64,000 nucleotides of DNA from positions 29,147,741-29,211,740 of the forward strand of contig CM041465.1 of NCBI GenBank assembly GCA_023213395.1. The letters are read 5' to 3'. A program made the position numbers and the translations under genes. The notes under the pieces are model-generated. The model saw only the letters and a program-made list of their open reading frames with translations, made no database searches and was not told where the DNA came from. Positions 1 through 8,876 of this stretch are shown here, one piece after another (the stretch's first letter is position 1; each line of letters begins with the position of its first letter). The DNA is from Cycas panzhihuaensis (Eukaryota > Cycadophyta).

Positions 1-1284
1 TAAAGTAAAACGATCAATAAGAAAGTAATGATGTTCAAAACTTTTCACTTATGCAAGATTTAAAAATAAACTTTTGAGACTAAATAGTTTTCAAAAGATG
101 CCAATTTCTCAAATGAGTAATAAATCTTCAATGTAAAAAAATCCTTTTTATATAAGAACAACTTTTCTTTGAGAAGAAAAATATATATTGCCTTATAAAC
201 AAATGCTGGTTCAAAATAATGTAAAATGCTTAAAGAAAGATCAAGCAAAAACTTTGAGTAAACAATGAAATATGAACTAGAATTTTCTTTAAAATTTTTG
301 AAAGAAGACAAGCTCGTTAGGATGTATATATATGCTCAACTTTAACAGATTGAAAACTATATTGAATAATGTCAGAATAGCTTAAAATTTTACCAATGTA
401 TAGATTGATGAGATGTGAATCCAATGAAATAAACGGTTTTGAAAATGGGTACCAATAAATCACAATTTGAATAATGCAAAGATATGAACCTCCTTATGGA
501 GCCAAACAGGAGCAGGGTAGGCAAAAATTGCATAAAAACACTAATTAACCCTTAGAAAAAGTTGAACAAAAGATCAAATATTATTGATGAAGTAATTAAT
601 GTTCTGCCAATTGAAAATTTTGAAAAATATATTAAACAGTTGTAAAAAAATAACAGATTTAGGCCAATAGGATACCTCAACTTTGACTGATTTGAAATAT
701 AAGAAAAATGTGTCAAAATATATAGAAAAATATATCACAATGAAGAGAAATGAGTCAGCTTCCCAACGAAGCTAGCGGAATTGAAATCTGATAAAAAATG
801 CAAAAGTTATAGTGAAAAAAGTAACAAGTGTCTTTATGAAGAATGTTCAAGAAATAAGCAAAAATAACTAAATTTCTTATTTTAGCGATTAAAAAATTAG
901 TGAATATGAACTAAAAAAATTGAAGTAAAAATGGGTATTAAAGTTTATATGACGTAGATCACTATAGAGAAAATTTGGGCACAAAACAGTTTACCAGAAA
1001 TAAATGACAGCAAGTTCTAAAACCGATTTTGTTAAAAATATAAAAAACGCTGAAATTTTGAAAGTCCAATGTTAAAAAGGTCGAAATAAGGTCAAATAAG
1101 CACCAAATTGGTCTTATGACCAGTCGAAATCGGTGTACAAAAAATTTCTAATCTATTGGCATAGGGTTCATCTGAAACCGATGAGCCAGTGAGAAGTTAT
1201 GGCCACAAAAGTGCCAATAACTCTATGAAAACATAAAATTTTGAAAAAATAAAGGTTTAAAATTAAAAAATACTTCTTAAAAAA
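1..1284. other. AT-rich spacer, no gene recognised
   Basis: AT-rich plant intergenic DNA. The only open frame of note, an 83-codon minus-strand frame near the left edge, is low-complexity (Phe/Tyr/Lys-rich) and matches no family I know. No LTR end, PBS or coding motif is visible. It could be the decayed interior of the minus-strand element whose 5' LTR lies at 2551-2886, but nothing in it proves that. Confidence 0.6.
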
Positions 1285-1395
1285 TGTGTCTGAAGAGGGA
1301 CTGAGTTGGGATTGAACCCAAGACCAGTTAGATAACAGAAACCTCCGATGCCAGGAGGGTGAACTCGCTCGTCGAGTTAAAAAACACAATTTAAT
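1285..1395 (-). repeat. tRNA-like (SINE-type) relic
   Basis: On the minus strand, 1342-1353 reads TGGCATCGGAGG, close to the pol III A-box consensus. About 35 bases further on, 1306-1321 forms a T-arm: a 5-bp TTGGG/CCCAA stem around a TTCAATC-type loop, containing a B-box (GGTTCAATCCC on a one-base-shifted reading). A/B spacing is that of a tRNA. The flanks do not pair into an acceptor stem and no anticodon arm is clear, so this is not a functional tRNA gene. It is more likely the head of a degraded tRNA-derived SINE, or a chance B-box in another repeat. Confidence 0.4.
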
Positions 1396-1439
1396 TCTTT
1401 AAAACCGAATTTTAAAATATAGAATAAATAAAACCGAAT

Positions 1440-1910
1440 AATGCAATTTCAAATACAACGCAATACGAAGTGATCAAAAGCATACAACGCAATAACACCA
1501 ACGCAATGAATAATAATAGCACAAGCACAAGGCGAATTAATCAACACAATGATGGTACAAAGCGAATTAATCAACACAATGATGGTGGCGATATAATGAT
1601 CAACCTATTTAATTGTAACGCCAACGTAATGAATAAACAGAAACCGAATATAATAACAATATATAAAGCACATCACAAAATGCAATGTAGAAAAAGAAAC
1701 CAAATATAATAACGATATGCAAAGCACGAATATAATAACGATATACAAAGCACGCAACGCAATGTATAAACAGAAACTATTAATAATAATATACAAAGCA
1801 CGCAAAATCAATGAATGATAATGAACGGGCTTAGCTGGGCGCAATGTACAGGGCGAGACAGCCACACAAAGCACGCAAAATCAATGAACGATAATGAACG
1901 AAAAGGGGCG
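1440..1910. repeat. imperfect tandem repeats rich in AAAGCAC/ACGCAATG
   Basis: A 25-base unit beginning GCGAATTAATCAACACAATG occurs at 1532 and again at 1562 (period 30). From about 1640 to 1900 a longer degenerate unit built from AATATAATAACGATAT and ACAAAGCACGC recurs about five times, ending in two copies of AAAGCACGCAAAATCAATGA (1794 and 1873). Open frames on both strands here are products of the repeat and carry no domain. It looks like a decayed minisatellite or the repetitive interior of a non-autonomous element. Confidence 0.7.
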
Positions 1911-2534
1911 GCACGCCGAATGATGCAATGCAGTCCGAATCCAGAACGCAAACGGGTATGGGACGTAGAAACAACGCAACGACTCGCAGAGACGGAGCGG
2001 GAGACCAAGCTGAAAGGTAGACAAAGATAATAGCCGAGACGGCTAGCAGAATGGAGACGAAGAGGCGTATAGGTCGAGAGAAAGATAGAGGCGGGAGCCT
2101 CAAGACAGAGAGGCGAGAGATCGAACGACGCGGGCACACGGAGAGAACACGAAGAGACTGTTAATAGAGTGTTAATAGTGCAGGCTAGATAGCTAGCTGG
2201 CTAATCCCTTCACACGGGGGGCAAATGATGCAAGGAGACAATAGGTATAAAGCGAATAATGAATAATATAATGGCAGAATCTATCAAACACATAAAACAG
2301 TAAAATATATATCAAAACATTTATTTATATGTTGAAAAATAAAAGGAAACGAAGAACCTGGTTTCCGTATGGAGAGCAAACTTCTGAGTGGGAGAACTTC
2401 CTCCACAGTGGATGGAATCCAGATCCGTCTTCTCCAGCAGATAGGTGAGCTTGCCAGAATCTCAACGAGCAGTTAGATATGTTTTGCCAGACGATTGAGC
2501 AACTAAAACCAGAAAATAGACAATAGTATCACCG
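1911..2534. other. GC-richer non-coding leader/interior, origin unclear
   Basis: Markedly richer in G, C and CpG than the flanks (especially 1900-2150), then AT-rich at 2250-2340. Read on the minus strand it lies directly downstream of a PBS, so it may be the untranslated leader of the copia-like element whose 5' LTR is 2551-2886. No gag motif is visible; overlapping frames on both strands (about 100 codons) look like composition effects. Confidence 0.4.
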
Positions 2535-2548
2535 TGGCTCTGATACCA
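2535..2548 (-). promoter_or_regulatory. tRNA-iMet-type primer-binding site
   Basis: On the minus strand this reads TGGTATCAGAGCCA, the standard PBS of plant Ty1/copia elements (complementary to the 3' end of initiator tRNA-Met). It sits two bases inside the LTR end at 2551, as expected. Confidence 0.8.
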
Positions 2549-2550
2549 AA

Positions 2551-2886
2551 TGATGGAGCCAGAGGAGCAGAGCAGGACATCACGACGTTCTCATCTTGAG
2601 TACAATGGTAATTTCTGATTGAATGGCGGTGTTAATAAACACCAGGGAGGTATTCCCAACCCTTAAATAGAGAATTCAGGGAGGCGTCGGGCGCCATCAC
2701 CCTAGTTGCACAATAATTAAGGTTAGTTTGAAAAAATATTAAAAATAAATAACGGTGATACGTACCTCAAATGAGTGATCGGTCCGAGCAGCTATTGAAC
2801 GACTCAAGGTGCCCTAGGGGCCCTCAAAGGTGGCTTTAAGGGGCCCTAAGCGCTCTAGTGCATGTACATTGGGATTATTCCCAACA
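2551..2886 (-). repeat. 5' LTR of a minus-strand copia-like element (copia-E)
   Basis: Read on the minus strand it begins TGTTGGGAATAATCCC, a common plant copia LTR start, and ends in CA two bases before the PBS. Length 336 bp. It contains a GC-rich block near 2810-2860 with GGGGCCCT twice. No second LTR copy was recognised in the window, so the element is either truncated, too decayed, or extends left past base 1. The likely TSD on its right would be the bases after 2886, unconfirmed. Confidence 0.65.
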
Positions 2887-2913
2887 TTAATTACACTATT
2901 TATTATGTTCTAG

Positions 2914-3535
2914 ATATCCCTGAAACAGAATTATAGGGATATACTTAGCGGATGGATGGATATGGTGAGGAGATATGAGGCCAGGAAGAGGTTGGACTGG
3001 GCCACACTGATAGCAGCGAACTTAGTCACCTAGTTAGATGCCATCAAGGTAGCTAGGAGAGGAGGATTATCTTACAACATGCTATTCCAGTGTTGGTTCT
3101 TTGATCACTTTAGAGCAGTGGCACCACCAAGAGGGCCCCACCCGATTTCAACATGGGCTACTATGGTCCATAGATGGCAAACTTGGTTCAGGGGAATCGA
3201 AGACCAGGCACATGCTAGGCATTTAGTGGAGGCTACATCGCTAGACCTTCTCACCATGGAAGACTACACATCATATCCATATAGAGGGGTGAGGTAGGAT
3301 AGTGATGATGAGGCAGGAGGAGAGGCAGGGCCATCAAGAGTTGCAAGAGTGAAGGAAGGTCTATCAGGGACTGTAGGGAGAGGTGGAGCTTCTTGGACAC
3401 CAGTCTAGAATCTGAGGATAGTAGGGAGAGTCCAGGTAGTGGAAGTACTAGCAGAGAAAGGTGGAGGTATCCCAGCAGGCCAGGCAATTGGAGAGGTGGT
3501 ACCAGAGAAGGAGGAAGTACCAACAGCAGGTGGAG
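2914..3535 (+). pseudogene. broken spliced gene, plant mobile domain-like, 5' part
   Basis: One reading frame runs from about 2914 (after a plausible splice acceptor TTCTAG) to 3535 with only a few in-frame stops. Recognisable words are MVRRYEARKRLDWATLIAAN and LFQCWFFDHF, followed by a Trp-rich stretch and then an acidic, Gly/Ser/Glu-rich linker. The L-x-x-W-x-x-(D/E)-H pattern recalls the C-terminal part of plant mobile domain (PMD) proteins, which occur both as host genes and as antisense ORFs in Tat-lineage gypsy elements. The frame is interrupted exactly at copia-1 and continues at 8877 in phase once copia-1 and one TSD copy are discounted. The PMD assignment is from memory of the family pattern and needs a profile search; a generic transposon-borne gene is the alternative. 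Confidence 0.5.
3531..3535. repeat. target-site duplication of copia-1 (left)
   Basis: TGGAG, identical to 8872-8876 on the other side of copia-1; 5 bp is the usual copia TSD length. It marks the insertion point inside the plus-strand exon. Confidence 0.92.
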
Positions 3536-4176
3536 TGTTGAGAATACAAGGTCCCAAACTTTAAACCGCCACAAGATCTGAACTATTTTGTAACTAGTTA
3601 CAGGAATCAAAACTAGAATTTAACATGCAAGTTCTAAACTCAAAGATAATATAATAACATGAATATGAAAGCCAAACATCATATATGCACCTGATATAAC
3701 GTGGTAAAACCCTAACAGTGTGCTAAGGAAACATCCACAGAGGAAAGGTATCAATCTTTATTGCTGTAAAATGGAGAAAAAGTACATCTCAATAGCAAAG
3801 TGCTCTCAGGAACAACAACCATCTGCTGCCCTCATCACAGTATATTAATTCATACAACATAATAAGAAAAGCCCTAAATCATGCTATATGAGAGGGACAT
3901 CCAAGGTATAAATCTCAGCCATAGAATTTAGGGTATTTGCATCGAACGACCTTGATTCTCTTTACATTTTAATATGGTTTATAGGGCTAATTTTTTGGGT
4001 TGGGGGCTATTGCCCCAAACCCCCTCTTAGCAGGGGGCATTCCATGCCCCCATACCCCTCAGCCAAGTGGGGTTCCTAGCCCCCTTGGACCTCCCTAAGA
4101 AAGATTAGGGGGGAAAACTGCGCCGCTAACATACCAAAATTTTATCCTCAAACTATTGCTATCATAATATCCAACA
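3536..4176 (-). repeat. 3' LTR of copia-1
   Basis: 641 bp, matches 8230-8871 throughout. Carries a run of short GC-rich inverted repeats at 3996-4118. The inner end at 4176 adjoins a polypurine tract on the minus strand. Confidence 0.95.
3996..4118 (-). repeat. GC-rich hairpin / G-run cluster in copia-1 3' LTR
   Basis: In an otherwise AT-rich LTR, consecutive small inverted repeats occur: GGGGCTATTGCCCC, CCCCCTCTTAGCAGGGGG and GGGGGCATTCCATGCCCCC. On the sense (minus) strand the block is a series of runs of four or more G, which could fold as hairpins or a G-quadruplex. The same cluster, partly mutated, is at 8690-8810. Confidence 0.75.
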
Positions 4177-4177
4177 A

Positions 4178-4190
4178 TCTCCACCTTGAC
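4178..4190 (-). promoter_or_regulatory. polypurine tract of copia-1
   Basis: On the minus strand a purine run including AAGGTGGAGA immediately precedes the 3' LTR, the position where plus-strand DNA synthesis is primed in LTR retrotransposons. Confidence 0.75.
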
Positions 4191-5830
4191 AACAATTTAC
4201 CCAGTACCTTTCTTAGACCCTTCATCATATTTTCTGTAAGCCAAGAGAAGTCAAACATCATTTGAACTTATCTAATGGTACTAGTTTTATGAACATATCA
4301 GCATAATTCTAATTGGTATGAATCTTCTCAAGTGCTACTCCACCTGCTTCCACAACCTGTCTAACAAAATGGTACTTAAGAGTAATATGCTTTGTTCTAT
4401 TGTGATAAAATTTGGATTAAGGCTAAGTAAATGGCACTTTGACTATCACAAAATACCTTTACATTTTTCTATCTCCTTCCAAGTTCAACCAATAGACCCT
4501 ATAACTAGATTGTTTCTTTACAAGCAAGCATATGTTGCAGCAACATATTCAACTTCCGTGGTTGATAGTGTAATTGTGAACTACAATTTGGACATCCAAC
4601 TAACTAGACCATTTGCAAGAGTGAAAACATAACCTGAAGTAGACCTTCTTTTGTCTAAATCTCCTACAAAGTCTAGATCAATATATCTACAAACTTAATT
4701 ATCTGTACCTCCAAAGATGATGCAGTAGTCACTTGTGCCTCTCAAATACCAAAGCACCCATTTCACTATAGCCTAATGATCATTTCCTAGATTTGCCATA
4801 AACCTGCTAACTACACCGACTACATGTGAAATATCAGGTCTTGTATATACCATGGCAAACATCAAACTTACTACTGCACTAGCATAAGGCATACAAGACA
4901 TATAAACATTTTCTTCTTCACTACTAGGACTCATATTCGAAGAAATCTTGAAGTGGGAAGCTAATAGGATACTTACTGGTTTCACATTTGCCATACCAAA
5001 CGTAGTTAGCACCTTCTCTACATATTTCTGCTGTGATAACCATAGCTTACCATTTTTCTTGTCTCTATGTATCTCCATGCCTAAGATTTATTTTACAGCT
5101 CCTAGATCCTTCATATCAAAGGTCCTAGCCAATTGAGCCTTTAGCTTATTGATTTCTTCCATGCTCTTGCTTGTAACTAGCATGTCATCAACATATAATA
5201 CCAAGATAATGAATAATCCATTATCTATAAATTTAAAGTAAACACAATGATCATACTCACTTCTTTTAAAATTTTGGCTCTCCATGAAGACATCAAACTT
5301 CTTATACCACTACTTAGGTGATTGCTTCAGGCCATACAATGATTTCCTAAGCCTACAAACAAGTCTTTTCCTACCATTTTATATAAACCCTTCTGGTTGA
5401 TCCATATAGATCTCCTCATCTAAATCTGCATGTAGAAAAGTTGTTTTTACATCTAACTGCTCCAACTCCAAATCGAGAGAAGCTACCAATGTTAACAACA
5501 CTCGAATTGAAACAAGTTTGACAACTGGTGAAAAGATCTCATAAAAGTTAATACCTATTTTCTATGCAAAACCTTTAGCTACCAGTCCTTCCCTGTATTT
5601 ATCAACCTTTCCATCAACATATTTTTTCTTTCTGAAAACCCACCTACAACCAACAATCTTCCTACCATGTGGAATTTCTACCAATTCCCATGAATTGTTT
5701 TTCTTTAGAGCATCTATCTCTTCTTGTATAGCCTTTTTCCACTTCTCACCATGGATATCATCTACTGCTTCCTGATAACATGTGGGCTCACCATCATTAG
5801 AAACCAAAGTAATAGAAATAGAAGGGTTGT
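4191..5830 (-). pseudogene. copia-1 reverse transcriptase and RNase H
   Basis: Minus-strand pol 3' half. The RT begins near 5810 (words WKKAIQEEIDALKKNNSWEL, WVFRKKK), runs through LRKSLYGLKQSP, and keeps the catalytic YVDDMLV motif near 5190. Next come the copia-typical MKDLGAVK and ILGMEIHRDKKNG blocks (5060-5110) and the YTRPDISHVVGVVSRFM block near 4820. RNase H follows to about 4200 with a recognisable TLSTTEVEYVAA-type segment and CDSQSAI. Only a handful of stops and no large deletion break the frame. Copies viral RNA into DNA and removes the RNA strand in the element's cytoplasmic particle; here inactive. Confidence 0.9.
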
Positions 5831-7290
5831 ACCTATTAAGTGGATGACTAACTCATGTAGATCTTCTAACTGTTGGTAGAGGAGTGTCCACATACTCCTA
5901 TGAATCTATTGTTGATTCATCTTCAGAAAGATCTTCTTGCTCTTCTGATTCCACATATGGCTACATTTCAAACTTGACTTGTTGATGTTCAGCTTGCTAC
6001 TCCTGTTTCATTTCAACTCCTCCATTATTTGATTTTACAAGGGGAGATTCATCAAATACAACATCTATGTTAATGGTGATTTTATGGGTAGTAGGATCCC
6101 ACAACTTGTATCCCTTCACACCATCCTTATCACCATAGCCAACAAAGATATATCTCTTGGATTTTTGGTCTAACTTTGAACATTTACTTTTGTTAGTCCA
6201 GGCATAAGTATCACAACAAAAAACTCTCAAATTTGAATAGTCACATGGATATCCAGTCCATACCTCTTTAGGAATCTTGCAGTATATTGTAAGTGATGGT
6301 GACCTATTTACCAGATAGCAAGTTGTTTGAATAACTTCCGCTAATAAGCCCTGCTTCTCTCCAATATTACTCAACATGCTTCTTGTTCTTTCCAAGAGTG
6401 TCCCATTCATGTGCATAGCAATGCTATTTACTGTGGAGTATAGCTAGTGGTCTTGTGTCTTTCGATCCTAGCTTCTCTATAATAGTTCTCAAACTTGAAG
6501 GAGTTAAACTTATCTCCATTGTTAGTTCTTAAACATTTGATTATCTTACCAGTGTTGTTTTCAACTAGAGCCTTGAACTGCTTAAACACACTGAACACTC
6601 CAGATTTCCTTTTTAAAAAATAGACCCATACCTTCCTGGAGTAATCATCTATAAATGTGACAAAGTACAATGATCCTCCACAAGATATTTTAGGGGTTGG
6701 TCTTGACACATCTGAATGTATGTAATCTAGAATGCCTTTACTAGTGTGACTTCCTACTTTAAACCTGAGTCTACATTGTTTTCTAAAAATATAATATTTA
6801 CAGAAATCCAAATCTGAAAGTTTTAAGTCAGGAAGTAACTTACGGTTTATTAGCACCTTAAGTACTCTCTCACTCATATACCCAAGTCTCTGATGCCATA
6901 ACTGAGTTGGATCTTCTGCAGTCTTTGATATTGTAGTTGCTTGGCTGACATCTGTACTTCCCCCTAAAATGTAAAGATTTCCTTTCTTTAAGGCTTTCAT
7001 AACAACCAAGGCACTCTTTAACACCTTTAGGACTCCTTCATGACCTGTATGCTTATAACCACATGGATCTAGTTCACCTAAGGAAATCTGATTCCTTTTC
7101 AGATCAGGTACATGTCTAACCTCAATTAATATTCTCACTACCCCATCGAACATCTTAATTCTGATGCTACCAATGCCCACTATCTTACAAGAAACTTCAT
7201 TCCCCATAAGCACATCACCACCATTAAGAGGTTGGTATGATGAGAACCAAATCTTGTATGGACACATATGGTGCAAAGCACCTAAATCTA
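5831..7290 (-). pseudogene. copia-1 protease remnant and integrase
   Basis: The minus-strand frame 7276-6428, continuing at 6416-5997 after one stop, carries the gag-pre-integrase/HHCC region (LWHQRLGYMSERVLKVL), the integrase core Asp residues (DYIHSDVSRP and FIDDYSRKVWVYFLK) and the copia integrase C-terminal block ending GYKLWDPTTHKITINIDVVF. Odd points: the protease signature, normally D-(S/T)-G, reads LLDLGALHHMC just after a stop near 7290, so the catalytic Ser/Thr is lost; the conserved integrase Glu region reads NSIAMHMNGTL where families usually have A-E-R; a stop splits the core between the second Asp and this site. The protein would have inserted cDNA into host DNA. Confidence 0.9.
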
Positions 7291-8155
7291 ATAACTAGTC
7301 ATGGTGATAATGAGAAACATTACAAGTAACTAAGACATCATCATCCATACCTTCATTTGACTCCTCCTGATTCACCTCCTTGGCAGGATCTTCCTTTTTC
7401 TGGAACTCCTTCCTTTTGTAGAAATCCTTCTTGAGGTGACCAGTCTTATTACAGTGCCAACATCTAAGCTTACTCTTTTTGCTCTTTGACTTAGACCTCA
7501 ATGTATCCTTGGAGTTTTGTCCTCTCTCAATCATTCTACCCCTTGTCGTCATAGCTTCTGGTGTGGAAGTTTTAAGACTAGACTTCCTCTGCACTTCTTC
7601 CATTAGCAAAGTACTCACAACAAAATCATAATCTAATACATCTGTAGTGCTAAAACTAATTGAGGTGATAATATTATCCCAAGATTCAGGTAATGAGAAT
7701 AACAAGGTAACAACCTTGTCCTCATCCTCAATTTTAACATTGATACTAGTCAACTGACAAATAAAAGTATTGAAAATATTTAAATGGTCAGTAATTTTTA
7801 TACCTTCCTTCATCTGTAACGAGTACAATTGCCTCTTCAGGTAAATATGATTCATTACTGATTTGGTCATATACAGGGCTTCCAACTAGGTCTATAATCC
7901 TGCTGTTATTTCCTCCCCTGTGATGTTAAATAAAACTTCATCTGCTAAGCATAATCATATTGTGCTAAGTGCCTTTTTGTCTAAGTCATCCCATTCATCA
8001 TCGTCCATCCCTGCAAGTTTCTTTGATTTTTCTGCAAGGGCTTTGTACAAACCCTATTGTATAAGAATATCATGCACTTTTAGCTTCCACAACTCAAAGT
8101 TGTTCTTACCATTGAATTTCTCTACCTCAAACTTTACACTTGCTAGTTTTGCCAT
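7291..8155 (-). pseudogene. copia-1 gag with CCHC zinc knuckle
   Basis: Starts at the ATG ending at 8155 (MAKLASVKFEVEKFNGKN), 58 bases after the PBS, the usual short leader of Tnt1-like elements. The N-terminal gag/UBN2 region is followed by YLKRQLYSLQMKEGIKITDH and a basic tail with the zinc knuckle CWHCNKTGHLKKDF near 7450; the last knuckle Cys reads Phe, so zinc binding is probably lost. Two in-frame stops (near 8050 and 7890) break the N-terminal half. Gag forms the virus-like particle in the cytoplasm. Confidence 0.9.
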
Positions 8156-8213
8156 TTGGTGTAGAAAAGCCAACAACAAAACCTTCATAAACTCACTGCA
8201 AAAAAAAAAAAAG

Positions 8214-8227
8214 TGGCTCTGATACCA
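8214..8227 (-). promoter_or_regulatory. iMet primer-binding site of copia-1
   Basis: Minus strand reads TGGTATCAGAGCCA two bases from the 5' LTR end at 8230, followed by an A/T run before gag. Confidence 0.95.
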
Positions 8228-8229
8228 CT

Positions 8230-8871
8230 TGTTGAGAATATAAGGTCCCAAACCTTAAATCGCCAAAAGATCTGAACTATTTTGCAACTAGTTATAGGAA
8301 TCAAAACTAGAATTTAACATGCAAGTTTTAAACTCAGAGATAATACAATAACATGAATATGAAAGCCAAACATCACATATGCACCCAATATAACATGGTA
8401 AAACCCTAACAGTGTGCTAGGGAAACATCCACACAAGAAAGGTATCGATCTTTATTACTATAAAATGGAGAAAAAGTACATCTCAATAGTAGAGTGCTCT
8501 CAGGAACAATAACCAGTCGCCGCCTTTATCATAGTACATTACTTCATACAACATAATAAGAAAAGCCCTAAATTGGGCTACATGAGAGGGACATCCAAGG
8601 TATAAATATCAGCCAAAGAATCTAGGGTATTTGTATCGAACAACCCTAATTCTCTTTACATTTTAATATGGTTTACAGGGCTAATTTTTTGGGTCGAGGG
8701 CTATCATCCCCAAACCCCTTCTTAGCGAGGGCCATTCCACGCCCCCGCATCCCCCGGCCAAGGGGGGCTCCCACCCCCCTTGGAACCCCCCAAGAAAGAT
8801 TAGGAGGGGAAACCATACCACTAATATGCCAAAATTTTAGCTTCAAACTATTATTGTCACAATATCCAACA
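8230..8871 (-). repeat. 5' LTR of copia-1
   Basis: 642 bp, TG...CA ends, same sequence as 3536-4176 with scattered transitions. On the minus strand this LTR holds the element's promoter. The GC-rich hairpin/G-run cluster lies at 8690-8810. Followed directly by the TSD copy TGGAG. Confidence 0.95.
8690..8810 (-). repeat. GC-rich hairpin / G-run cluster in copia-1 5' LTR
   Basis: Counterpart of 3996-4118. The sense strand carries at least six runs of four or more G. Some stems are broken by substitutions relative to the other copy but the G-runs persist. Confidence 0.7.
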
Positions 8872-8876
8872 TGGAG
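8872..8876. repeat. target-site duplication of copia-1 (right)
   Basis: TGGAG, identical to 3531-3535. Confidence 0.92.

Larger units (their letters stand above)
3536..8871 (-). mobile_element. complete Ty1/copia retrotransposon (copia-1)
   Basis: A 5336-bp element with 641/642-bp LTRs starting TGTTG and ending CAACA on the plus strand, flanked by a perfect 5-bp TSD. On the minus strand the order is 5' LTR, iMet PBS, gag, protease, integrase, reverse transcriptase, RNase H, polypurine tract, 3' LTR, the defining copia order. The short leader, the gag wording (for example YLKRQLYSLQM) and the CWHCNKTGHLKKDF zinc knuckle suggest a Tork/Tnt1-like lineage. The two LTRs differ by about 8 % over the first 300 bases by eye, making this one of the younger insertions here, yet it carries several stops and altered active sites, so it cannot move by itself. 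Confidence 0.95.

Noticed and set aside
485-830. Possible left partner of the 2551-2886 LTR, from TTATGGAGCCAAACAGGAGC
   Set aside because: Similarity to TGATGGAGCCAGAGGAGC stops after about 25 bases; nothing else aligns.
1532-1586. Direct repeats as a CRISPR-like array
   Set aside because: Only two units, no regular spacers, plant genomic context.
1815-2139. Overlapping open frames of about 70-109 codons on both strands
   Set aside because: They overlap in several frames within GC-richer repeat DNA, with Arg/Ser-rich composition and no domain; composition effect.
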